This document shows positions 1 through 7,800 of a stretch of 23,474 bases of DNA, one piece after another (position 1 is the first letter of the stretch; each line of letters opens with the position of its first letter). This DNA is from CAYNNP01 sp964398215 (GTDB lineage: Bacteria; Planctomycetota; Planctomycetia; Pirellulales; Pirellulaceae), in NCBI GenBank assembly GCA_964398215.1, contig CAYNNP010000082.1:1-23474 (forward strand), in the 5' to 3' direction. The notes below the pieces were generated by a model. That model was not told where the DNA came from. It saw nothing but the letters and a program-made list of their open reading frames with translations, and ran no database searches. The position numbers were made by a program, and so were the translations under genes.

Positions 1-6
1 AAAGAC

Positions 7-27
7 ATTCGCACCTGTAGTGCGAAT
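7..27. other. Perfect 8-bp inverted repeat with 5-nt loop
   Basis: The arms ATTCGCAC and GTGCGAAT are exactly complementary around the loop CTGTA. No T-tract follows directly on either strand; the nearest plus-strand T-run is at about 49-55. It could be an operator or a transcript-end hairpin belonging to a gene left of the window. The structure is certain and the role is unknown. Confidence 0.5.
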
Positions 28-83
28 CCTCCAAGTACAGCGAGACCATTTTTTTGCAATCATTTAGATAGGCTGGACGCTCT

Positions 84-108
84 CTTCAGCCGGAATTTCC
101 GCCTGAAG
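84..108 (-). terminator. Candidate hairpin downstream of lexA
   Basis: A 25-nt inverted repeat forms a 10-bp stem with one G-G mismatch and an AAATT loop (outer arms CTTCAG and CTGAAG). It lies about 60 nt past the lexA stop. A smaller 5-bp hairpin, TGGCG/CGCCA at 136-151, sits between them. Neither has a U-tract on the minus strand, so an intrinsic terminator is uncertain. The hairpin may instead protect the transcript end. Confidence 0.3.
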
Positions 109-167
109 GCATTACTACAAACTAACGCTACGCCATGGCGTTCTTTCGCCAAAGGTGGTGAAACGGA

Positions 168-770
168 TTAGATTTTACCGCGAACAACTCCGACGACCAC
201 TCCGACAACAGTTGCGTCATCAACGTAGATTGGTTCCATGTGCGGGTTCGCAGGCTGGAGTCGAATCCGATTGCCTTCTGGATGCCAGTACTTCAATGTC
301 GTACTTCCGCCAGGGATTTGAGCGACAACCATCTGGCCGGTTTCGGCAGTTTCTTGCTTTTGAATGACGACATAGTCACCGTCGGTAATGTGCGCGTCAA
401 TCATTGAATCGCCACTGACGCGCAAAATAAACCGGTCTTCGGAAAACAACATCTCGTTGAAATCCATTCGGTTGTTTTGCCCGAACGCAAGCGTTGCTGT
501 TCCAGCTGCGACCATACCAGCGATGGGCAAACTGTTAGCTGTTCGATCGGCAGGCTGAGTTAATTCGATCGCGCGCGATTTATTTGGGCTACGTCGAATC
601 AATCCTTTGCGCTCGAGTGCACGAAGGTGACACATCACCCCATTCGGACTTTTGATTCCAAAGTGATCGCCAATCTCACGCACCGTTGGACCGTATCCTC
701 GGTCAACAATGAGCGAGCGAATCATGTCATAAACGCTCTGTTGGCGTTCTGTTAGCAGTGCTTTTTTCAT
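168..770 (-). CDS. lexA: LexA repressor, SOS regulator and self-cleaving S24 serine protease
   Basis: This 200-aa protein has the normal length and layout of LexA. An N-terminal winged helix-turn-helix covers about residues 1-70; the recognition region around residues 27-50 includes TVREIGDHFGIKSPNGV. An S24 self-cleavage domain covers about 80-200. The scissile Ala89-Gly90 bond lies in GMVAAG, the nucleophile Ser122 lies in GDSM, and the general-base Lys160 lies in TTLKYW, so autocleavage should be intact. By family knowledge it represses DNA-repair genes until RecA on single-stranded DNA triggers cleavage. It follows uppP on the same strand after 107 nt. That gap holds a palindrome and CTGTA repeats that could be its operator, so it may have its own promoter. 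The start is ATG with no strong ribosome-binding site. Confidence 0.96.
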   Translation of the reverse strand: MKKALLTERQQSVYDMIRSLIVDRGYGPTVREIGDHFGIKSPNGVMCHLRALERKGLIRRSPNKSRAIELTQPADRTANSLPIAGMVAAGTATLAFGQNNRMDFNEMLFSEDRFILRVSGDSMIDAHITDGDYVVIQKQETAETGQMVVAQIPGGSTTLKYWHPEGNRIRLQPANPHMEPIYVDDATVVGVVVGVVRGKI

Positions 771-819
771 CGTATGAACCCATGGTGATTTGATCTGCCG
801 TCAATTCTACAACACCGTA

Positions 820-829
820 GACACGTGTC
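820..829. promoter_or_regulatory. 10-bp perfect palindrome upstream of lexA, possible operator
   Basis: GACACGTGTC lies 50-59 nt upstream of the lexA start codon. LexA genes are commonly autoregulated from a palindromic site in this position. The sequence does not match the enterobacterial CTGT-N8-ACAG or the Gram-positive GAAC-N4-GTTC box, so assigning it to LexA is inference only. Confidence 0.25.
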
Positions 830-869
830 CATAGCCATTCTGGGGATACGGGGCCCACAAGGGCAAATA

Positions 870-896
870 TACAGTCTTTATTGTACAGCTATACAG
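870..896 (-). promoter_or_regulatory. Three CTGTA direct repeats around a candidate -10 box upstream of lexA
   Basis: Read on the minus strand, CTGTAT, CTGTAC and CTGTAT occur at 896-891, 888-883 and 874-869. The middle copy overlaps TACAAT (885-880), which resembles a -10 element. TTGTGG lies 18 nt further upstream, inside the uppP 3' end. The array straddles the uppP stop codon. It could be the lexA promoter and operator, but no planctomycete consensus was available for comparison. Confidence 0.25.
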
Positions 897-1669
897 ATCA
901 ATCCCACAATCAGGCAGTAGACGGAAAACCACCATAGCTGACAGTTTTTTACCAGGGCGATCATCCATTTGCAGGCAAAAATCCCCGTCAGGAACGCTGC
1001 AGCAAACCCAATCGACAGTTCCAGCATCGAAACCGATTGTTCGGCAAAAGCGCCATCAGATATATCCTTGGCAACTTTTCCGAAGATTAAAGGAATCACC
1101 ATTAGAAAAGAAAATTGAGCCGCCCGAGTGCGATCGATTTTCAGCAGCACTGAGGTCGAAATCGTTGCTCCCGAACGCGAGATGCCTGGCAAGATTGCAA
1201 TTGCTTGCGAAACACCAACGATGAACGCGCTGGCAAAGGAGACTTTCTTTTCAGTGTTCTTTGCCCGATCCGCCATCAATAACAGTACGCCTGTCAGCAA
1301 CAGCATGCAGCCAACCAATTTCAAATTGCCATCAAAGAGAGATTCAATCTGTTTCTCGAACACCAGTCCAACGAAAACGGCGGGGATCATCGAGAGCAGT
1401 ATTTTTACCGAAAACTGAGCTTCCTCGTTCCATGTTTTTTGAAGTAGACCACGCAGGATTTCTCCGATCTCTTTGCGGAAAATTACGATCGTGCTCAGCG
1501 CGGTTGCGGCATGCAAAACGACAGTCATCAACATGCTCTGATTGCCTTGGACATCGGTACCCAAGAGCTTCTTGCCAATCTCCAAGTGACCGCTGCTGCT
1601 GACCGGCAAAAACTCGGTCAGACCTTGGATGATCCCCAGGATCGTCGCCTGTATTAGTTCGTTGTCCAT
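878..1669 (-). CDS. uppP: Undecaprenyl-diphosphatase UppP (BacA family)
   Basis: This integral membrane phosphatase removes one phosphate from undecaprenyl diphosphate, regenerating the lipid carrier for peptidoglycan and surface-glycan synthesis. It is 263 aa, the usual family length. The first signature spans residues 15-29 (QGLTEFLPVSSSGHL) with Glu19, Ser25 and His28. The second is PGISRSGAT at 161-169 with Arg165. Gln15 replaces the first Glu of the (E/Q)xxxE motif, a permitted variant. About eight hydrophobic segments run through the protein. The start is ATG at 1669. The gene lies 66 nt downstream of the DUF368 gene and 107 nt upstream of lexA on the same strand, so co-transcription with the DUF368 gene is likely. 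The DUF368 neighbour fits a shared role in carrier recycling. Confidence 0.95.
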   Translation of the reverse strand: MDNELIQATILGIIQGLTEFLPVSSSGHLEIGKKLLGTDVQGNQSMLMTVVLHAATALSTIVIFRKEIGEILRGLLQKTWNEEAQFSVKILLSMIPAVFVGLVFEKQIESLFDGNLKLVGCMLLLTGVLLLMADRAKNTEKKVSFASAFIVGVSQAIAILPGISRSGATISTSVLLKIDRTRAAQFSFLMVIPLIFGKVAKDISDGAFAEQSVSMLELSIGFAAAFLTGIFACKWMIALVKNCQLWWFSVYCLIVGLICIAVQ

Positions 1670-1735
1670 TGAAATCCAGCAGCTTGAGAATTTTTCATAT
1701 CATTGCATGCGCAATTGAGCACCAGCAACCGCCAC

Positions 1736-2749
1736 CTAGTCCTCGCGTCCTACGAGTGCAATCGCTTGCGTGATCCCAAACCCCAAGCCGATCAATCCAA
1801 TCGCCCCAGCAACGTTGCCAAGCGACGGACGAAAGAACTCTGTGTTCCAATCATCGCGGTCAAAACTATCTCTATTCTCGTCGGTGACTACACGGCCTTT
1901 GACAGTGTCGCCGTTCGCAGGAGCAACGGGTGCCTGGAATGGCCAAAGACCGATCGTCGAACCGAGCAGCAATCCCAACAGAGCGCCCAGAGTTGCTTTG
2001 CGGTATCGCTTCAACAGCCACTGCAAGAGATTGCCAACCGCTACGACTCCAAGCACAACGCCGGTACCAACGGGCACGACGACGGACCAAAACGGATCCA
2101 TCATGGCGGCAAAATCTCGTTCCTTCAAAGCTGATTTGAATGCATCAACTCCGGCCAAGATCGGTACGTACTGGCCCAGCAACAGCAGCAGGTAACCGCC
2201 CGATACTCCTGGCAAAATCATCGCGCTGGCTCCCGCAAGTCCAGCGATGAACAGCATGACAAAATTTGATTCGCCAGTCCCAACGACGCCAGTCGCTTGC
2301 AGAATCGCAAGCACCACCATCACGGCGAAGGCGAGTATGGCAGACGTGACCAATGACTTGGACGCCGGGCGAGCAAGTTTCCAGACAACCGGCACGCCGC
2401 CAAGTGTCAGTCCAATGAACAGGCTGTACATGATCCAGCGGTGATCGATCACAAGATCTTTTAACACGCCTGCGAGCAGCAAGATTCCAATTCCTGCTGA
2501 ACCGGCAACGCAGCCGAGTACAATCAGCGAACGCGTTCGAAACTTCAAACGCGTGACTTCTGAAACCGATTGAATGAAGCGCGGATAAATTCCAGCGGCC
2601 AACAGCATCGTGCCGCCGCTGATGCCGGGAACCAAATTTGCCAATCCCATCAGCACGCCACCGAAAGTGCTGCGAGACACAAGGACACCCATCGAGGTTT
2701 CATCCTCTGTGGCTACGGTTTCAGGTTTCGGATCGGCAGTCGGTTCCAT
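1736..2749 (-). CDS. DUF368 membrane protein, probable undecaprenyl-phosphate flippase (PopT-like)
   Basis: This 337-aa polytopic membrane protein carries the two diagnostic DUF368 half-repeats: PGISGGT at residues 41-47 after GLANLV, and PGVSGGY at 180-186 before LLLLLGQY. DUF368 members have been shown in other bacteria to return undecaprenyl phosphate from the outer to the inner leaflet of the cytoplasmic membrane. The immediately downstream uppP makes exactly that substrate, which supports the assignment. The first 20 residues are acidic and cytoplasmic-like. A hydrophilic loop of about 35 residues, rich in Asp and Arg, precedes the last membrane segment. I chose ATG at 2749 over an in-frame TTG at 2761 that would add MKIS; neither has a clear ribosome-binding site. 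The gene is divergent from the LamG-like gene at 2972. Confidence 0.88.
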   Translation of the reverse strand: MEPTADPKPETVATEDETSMGVLVSRSTFGGVLMGLANLVPGISGGTMLLAAGIYPRFIQSVSEVTRLKFRTRSLIVLGCVAGSAGIGILLLAGVLKDLVIDHRWIMYSLFIGLTLGGVPVVWKLARPASKSLVTSAILAFAVMVVLAILQATGVVGTGESNFVMLFIAGLAGASAMILPGVSGGYLLLLLGQYVPILAGVDAFKSALKERDFAAMMDPFWSVVVPVGTGVVLGVVAVGNLLQWLLKRYRKATLGALLGLLLGSTIGLWPFQAPVAPANGDTVKGRVVTDENRDSFDRDDWNTEFFRPSLGNVAGAIGLIGLGFGITQAIALVGRED

Positions 2750-2927
2750 GGAAATTTTCAAGCCAAGGCGGCTTCAATTGGGGCAAGTTGCTGTCAAAGT
2801 GATCATCGTAGTCGCACCTTCCATTTAGATCGGACACATCGGACCACAAACGTACAAATTGTCGCGAGGTGCCAACAACTTCACCGCAATTCAACCCACT
2901 GGCTGCGTAAACATCTCACCCGTGCAG

Positions 2928-2933
2928 TAGAAT
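2928..2933 (+). promoter_or_regulatory. Possible -10 element (TAGAAT) for the LamG-like gene
   Basis: TAGAAT lies 39-44 nt upstream of the ATG at 2972, in the 222-nt divergent spacer shared with the DUF368 gene. No convincing -35 sequence is visible at the expected spacing, so this is weak. Confidence 0.2.
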
Positions 2934-2971
2934 GAGCCCCATTCCTCACATCTCCACCTGGATCCCTCCCC

Positions 2972-3604
2972 ATGAAAATTCACCACATTCTTGCTTGTGT
3001 TGCCACGTTGGCCTGCTGCACTCTCGCGCAGGCGGACAAAAACAAAGAGCTGCCGTTGAAGGTCGCCAAACAAGGCAAGCTGATCAAGAGCGAGAGTTTT
3101 GATGAAAAAGTTCCCGCAGTCGGGAAAGCCGCCCGAGGGACTTGGACGATCGTCGATGGTGCTTTGCACGGCAAAGAAGTCCTGTCAGAAAAGCATGCCG
3201 CTGTAATGAACTACACCCACAAGAATCGAAATTCGATCGTTCGTTTCTCTTTCAAATTCGAGGACAACACCAAGGGGTTTCATTTCAGTTTGAACCATCG
3301 CGGGGGTCACCTCTGCCGCCTCTCGCTGACGCCAACCAAGATGACTTTCGGGCTGGACAAAGACAAAAAGGATCCTAAGTCAAAGGCACAGCGTTTGGCA
3401 GACGCGAGCGGTAAGTTTGCACCCGGCAAGTGGCACACGATGCAAATCGAAATCGTGGGTGACACGTTTGTCGCTCAAGCAGACAATGGCCTTCACCTGA
3501 AAGCTAGCCACCCGAAACTTGATACCGACAAACCAAACTATCGATTTGTCATGAAAGGCAACTCGCTGGCGATCGACGATCTAATGATTTGGGAAACCAA
3601 GTAA
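2972..3604 (+). CDS. Secreted LamG/DUF1080-like (concanavalin fold) protein
   Basis: This is a 210-aa exported protein. Residues 1-21 form a signal peptide (Lys, hydrophobic stretch, end in LAQA). From about residue 37 it shows the pattern of small jelly-roll domains of the DUF1080/LamG type: SESFDE, then GTWTIVDGALHGKE, a central strand with VRFSFKFED and KGFHFSLNHRGGH, and a late GKWHTMQIEIVGD motif. The end reads LAIDDLMIWE, typical of this fold in planctomycetes. Such domains bind or hydrolyse carbohydrate or serve as surface modules, but I see no catalytic signature that proves enzyme activity. The start is ATG. The gene is divergent from the DUF368 gene and ends 7 nt before the stop of a convergent gene, leaving no room for a separate terminator. 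Confidence 0.85.
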   Translation: MKIHHILACVATLACCTLAQADKNKELPLKVAKQGKLIKSESFDEKVPAVGKAARGTWTIVDGALHGKEVLSEKHAAVMNYTHKNRNSIVRFSFKFEDNTKGFHFSLNHRGGHLCRLSLTPTKMTFGLDKDKKDPKSKAQRLADASGKFAPGKWHTMQIEIVGDTFVAQADNGLHLKASHPKLDTDKPNYRFVMKGNSLAIDDLMIWETK

Positions 3605-3611
3605 GCGTTTC

Positions 3612-4376
3612 TTACAATGCCAAGAACGTGAATCCGGCAATCGCTGCGGCTTGAGAAACAATGCCGTGGCGATCAAGTCCATGTCGGGTCAAGCTCTCGA
3701 ATTCACTTGGAAACGATTGACACGAAAGGCAGCCTCCGGGCGACTGGACAAGCTGGTCGGCTCGTTTCGTTGTCAGTTGATATGGCAGTGTTAGTGCTTG
3801 CGAAAGAAACAAAAGCGCCGAAGCTCCGTTTTGCAAACAACCGTGGCCGTTTCCACAACGTTCAAGGTTTTTATTTTCAAAGTACAACGGTCGGTGAACC
3901 ATGCAGCCAGCATGCGGATGCAATCTCTGCCGCGAATCGCTGCCACCATAGATCGTTTGCGTTTGAGTCGGAACGGTAAGCGCCGCTTGGTTCTCGGGCG
4001 AGCCTGCACCCGGCGATAGCCCCAAGCGAACTTGCGTGACAGGTTTTAACAATCGGCCCAAGTGGCGTGCGGTTGCTTTCCGCCGCAACTCCGCCTCAAG
4101 ACGTTTCTCGCGCTCACGTTCTTTTTCTTCGTCTTCATCCTCTTCATCGCTATCAGATTCTTCGTCTGCGTCCTCGTCATCTGGCAACGCCATTTCGTTT
4201 TCTTGTTGCGCCGCGAAAATCGTCATCGTGGGCGGTATCGTCCGTCTGGGCACCGCGTTTAAATCTTCGACCTGAACGCTCTGGAGCCCTGGAAATTGTT
4301 GACCGGATGCGACACCGACTGCCAGCAAAAGCCAGCAAAATAGAACGCCATAGCGTTGGATTCGGTCGAGTCGCAT
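3612..4376 (-). CDS. Planctomycete secreted protein of unknown function (HRPLYFE..NLER family)
   Basis: This is a 254-aa exported protein. Residues 1-25 form a signal peptide with a hydrophobic core (VLFCWLLLAVGVASG). Residues 66-100 are extremely charged: an Asp/Glu/Ser run followed by Glu/Lys/Arg, likely disordered or a single charged helix. The conserved part starts with LLKPVTQVRLGLSP (109-122). It continues with HRPLYFENKNLERCGNGHG (161-179) and LTLPYQ (195-200), which I recognise as a signature of planctomycete hypothetical proteins. Two cysteines lie in GGCLSC (215-219). I know no function for the family. I chose ATG at 4376, which begins just before the signal peptide; an in-frame TTG at 4397 would add seven residues. 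The gene is convergent with the LamG-like gene. Confidence 0.75.
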   Translation of the reverse strand: MRLDRIQRYGVLFCWLLLAVGVASGQQFPGLQSVQVEDLNAVPRRTIPPTMTIFAAQQENEMALPDDEDADEESDSDEEDEDEEKEREREKRLEAELRRKATARHLGRLLKPVTQVRLGLSPGAGSPENQAALTVPTQTQTIYGGSDSRQRLHPHAGCMVHRPLYFENKNLERCGNGHGCLQNGASALLFLSQALTLPYQLTTKRADQLVQSPGGCLSCQSFPSEFESLTRHGLDRHGIVSQAAAIAGFTFLAL

Positions 4377-4683
4377 TGCAGGAGCTTTGGGATTCAAGTG
4401 CGGGGCCTGTTTTCAATTGATCGAATCGTGCCGCGTTCGAATCCAGAATTACCCGAAAAGAACGATTCAACGTCGTGACCCGCAAAATCTCCGCGTTTTG
4501 ACTGGTTTATCGTTCACATATCCACTCGCCTAGCATCAAAGCTGCGATGCAAACGCGAACTCTCGGGTTTCCCCCTGATCATTCTTGGCTGGAAACGTCC
4601 AGAATTCCTGCCAAATGGTGCCAATAAACTACAATTCAAAGAGTCGTGAAACTTTGTGGGTGGTCAACATCGGGGACGATCCT

Positions 4684-4817
4684 CACCACGCACTTGCACC
4701 NNNNNNNNNNNNNNNNNNNNNNNNNNNNNNNNNNNNNNNNNNNNNNNNNNNNNNNNNNNNNNNNNNNNNNNNNNNNNNNNNNNNNNNNNNNNNNNNNNNN
4801 CACCACGCACTTGCACC
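4684..4817. repeat. Identical 17-bp sequences on both sides of the gap
   Basis: CACCACGCACTTGCACC occurs at 4684-4700 and again at 4801-4817, abutting the N run exactly on each side. This is the pattern left when two contigs overlap by a short end and a scaffolder inserts a fixed gap. The alternative is a tandem repeat that collapsed at the break. Confidence 0.85.
4701..4800. other. 100-N assembly gap
   Basis: Exactly 100 undetermined bases, the conventional placeholder length for a gap of unknown size. The following LEPR gene has an in-frame TGA at 4850-4852, right of the gap. Its coding start is therefore not hidden in the gap, although its promoter may be. Confidence 0.97.
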
Positions 4818-4855
4818 GATACCCGTCCATTCCTACCTACCGAATACGTTGATCG

Positions 4856-7800
4856 GTGAGAACATTTGTCAACAGAATCGTGAGCCGTGGCACCAAACAA
4901 TCGTGTCCACAACCAATTCGCAAGCAGCGGCAGTACGTGCCGCATGCGCGGACCTTGGAGCCTCGATTCGTGTTGAACGCTACCGCCGCACTCAATCCGC
5001 TTGGTCAACTGGTCATTTCTGACACCAGCGACTGCAGCGACTTCTCTGTGAGCGGTTCGATCGGCGCGGGTGCAAGCGATGTCATCGTGTCCTCCGGTGT
5101 CCAGCTAACAGGCAGCGGTCAAATCGCCACCAACACGATCGTTGAATCCGGCGCGACGCTTAATCCAGGACAGAACCCTGGCGACTCAGGCCAATTCATT
5201 GTTGATTCACTTGAGATGGCACCGAACAGTTTGTTGCAAATCGACATTAGCGGATCTCTGCCGGGTGTCACACATGATCAAATCGCAATCAACACAGCGG
5301 ACGCTACGGACGGCTCAGTAGATATTGACGGTGCATTGCTAGAAGTTTCTTTCATTGGAACGGCATCCAGTTTGCCCGCTACCGAGTTCGTTGTTCTTGC
5401 GAACGATGGCAGCGACAATATCAACGGACGGTTTTCAACTTTTCAAGCAACCGATGGTACGACGCTCTCAACGGCGCGAGTTTTGAACGAAGGCGACTTG
5501 TTGTTCGCTTCGGGTGCTGGAGTCGATCGCGACATTTTTCTCTCGTATGCTGGCGGCGATGGCAACGACGTCTCCTTGTTCACCACGGGGCAATTTGGGC
5601 TGCAAAGCCAGGGTGTGACCCTGATTGAACGAGTCGGTGCGAACCTGGAATTTCGACAAGGAACCACGTTGGCGAACGCGCAAGCTGCATCCCGGTTGAT
5701 TCGATCTGCAAGTTCTCTTTCGGCGATCAATATCTCGGGGACAGCAGGCGACGATTTGGTTCAAGTTGACTTGCACAATTGGTTCGACGCCAACAACTCT
5801 GTCGATACAATCAATTTTGTGGGCGACGAATTCAGTGGCGACGTTGACCAATTGCAGCTCATTGATTCCGTGGGCGACACTCAGATTGATTCAGTCACTT
5901 ATACGATCGGGTCTGCTGAGGCGGGCACTCTGCTAGTCACCGAGTCTTCCAGTGACGGACCAAGTCTTCAAATTCGATTTTCCGAGATTGAATCGGTTCA
6001 ACAAGACATTGTTGCCGCCAATGTCACAGCGAATTTCTCGTCTTCGAACGACGATGTCAGCATCAACGCGATTGGCAGCTCGGTTGGCGAAGTCAACATG
6101 TTGCAGATCGAGAGCGATGGACAATCGGGTAGCGAAATCACGTTTCGCAATCCCGCCGATTCGCTGCGTTTGAACGGCGGCGGCGGCAATGACGGGTTTG
6201 TGCTGGATGGATTTGCTGCTGGCTTTGACGCAGAGCTTTTGATTGATGGGGAATCTGGCGCTGACCAAATTTTGCAAACGACCGATCTCGTCGGCATTCG
6301 CGATGTCAATTTCATTGCTGAACAGATTACGATCAACGGCGACATCATTTCCAGCCCCAACACTGATGTAACTCTGTCCTCTGGCGGCAGTGTCCTCGTG
6401 GCTTCTGGATCCGAAATCCGCACTGGGCTCGGTTCGATTCTGGTGGAAGCGGTCGACCAAGTCGTTACCACAGGCAGTTTGCTGCAAAGTGAATCGGATG
6501 ACACCGCGGTTACCATTCGCGGCGCGAACTCGGTGGCAGTTGGGGATCTGATCGCGATCTCAGGCACAGTGGCGATCGGCGAAAACACAAGCACCGTTGG
6601 TTCAATCTCGCAAAGTGCTGGGGATCGTGTTGTCGCTGACCGTTTGGTCATTCACTCTGTTAGCACCGTCGATCTGGTTTCAGCGGACAACGAAATCCAA
6701 TTCATTGATACACTTCGTGCCACGGGCGATGTGCAACTTGTCAATTCAACCGATGAAATTCAACTCAGCAATGTTGTTGCGGATGGTTCGCTGGGCTTGA
6801 CCACTGACGGATCGATCTTCATCAGTGAACCTGGAATCGATGTTGCCAACACAGTCGAATTGTTTGCTGGCGATTCGATCAACGCGATTGCTGGTACGAC
6901 GAATCACATTTCAGCCAATCAAATCAACTTGCAAGCTACCAGTGGCGACATCGGTTTGAACGAACCGATTGATGTGAACGCTCAAGTTATCGTGAACGCC
7001 CAAACACAGGCGAGCGAACGCACGATCAACATCGTTAGCGATCGCGTTTTACCGCTCGGGATAATTCAAGCAATCGGCGGCAATGTAACGCTGAAAGGAT
7101 TGCAGATCGAAGATGCATCCGACGATGGAGTGATTGACATTCAAGCTGATCGGATTCAGTTGGATGCAGAAAATGGTATCGGCAACGGAGGCTCAGTCGA
7201 ACTGGATTCTGTTCAAGAACTTTTCGCTGCAACCGATTCCGGCGGCATCAGCATCGATTCCTTTGTGACCGAGACTTCAACCGTATCATTGACAGCTGAT
7301 TCTGGTGAGATCCGTTTCACACAATCGGGCCAACAGTTGCTGGAAATTGCCAACGCAGCGAACGCGAGCGGCGACATACGGATCGCCAACCAAGATGGAT
7401 CGGTCAACGTACTTGGCGGTCCTGAAAATACAATCGACGTCGGCGGCAGCGGGGCTATCCAAGTCAGTGCGTTGGGCACGGACTCTAGCATTGATATTCA
7501 AGGCATCGTTCAATCAGACTTGGGAGACGTTGAACTCTTGGCTGACGGGAGCTTAACATTCGCGGCGACAGCAAACGTGAATTCAACCGACGGCAGCGTC
7601 CGCTTGCTTGCTGACCAAGACGCAGACCAGCAAGGCTTGATCGCAATGCAAGACGGCGCTCAGGTTGATTCCGGGCTTGGAAGTATTGAACTTTTAGCTC
7701 ACCAGGACATCACACTCTCAAGCATTCGAAGTGCGAGTACCGGTGATGCTATCGTGGTTCGTTCGCTTGCTGGGCAAATTGTTGACAACGGCGACACGCT

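Larger units (their letters stand above)
4377..4855. other. Intergenic region with scaffold gap and no supported gene
   Basis: About 480 nt separate the divergent starts of the HRPLYFE-family gene and the giant LEPR gene. Both promoters should lie here. TACAAT at 4630-4635 could be a -10 element for the LEPR gene, but no matching -35 is seen. Any open frames here cross the run of N or lack start context and homology. No RNA gene is recognisable. Confidence 0.5.

Noticed and set aside
131..140. Palindrome CGCCATGGCG near the lexA 3' end
   Set aside because: It is a short GC-rich palindrome overlapping a small hairpin. It is too common by chance and has no gene context to suggest a site.
3612..3960. 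Possible frameshift or pseudogene in the C-terminal half of the HRPLYFE-family gene
   Set aside because: The unusual composition first suggested a wrong frame, but the HRPLYFENKNLER signature and following LTLPYQ lie in the same frame as the signal peptide.
4321..4340. Tandem 10-bp repeat GCCAGCAAAA x2
   Set aside because: It lies within the signal-peptide codons of the HRPLYFE-family gene and only two copies exist, so it is likely incidental.
4585..5022. Plus-strand open frame spanning the scaffold gap
   Set aside because: It is open only because N positions cannot be stops. It overlaps the LEPR gene in another frame and shows no domain.
6165..6210. RTX toxin-like calcium repeat in the LEPR protein
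   Set aside because: Only one GGGGNDGF-type turn is visible, not the arrays that define RTX proteins, so a type I RTX cargo is not claimed.
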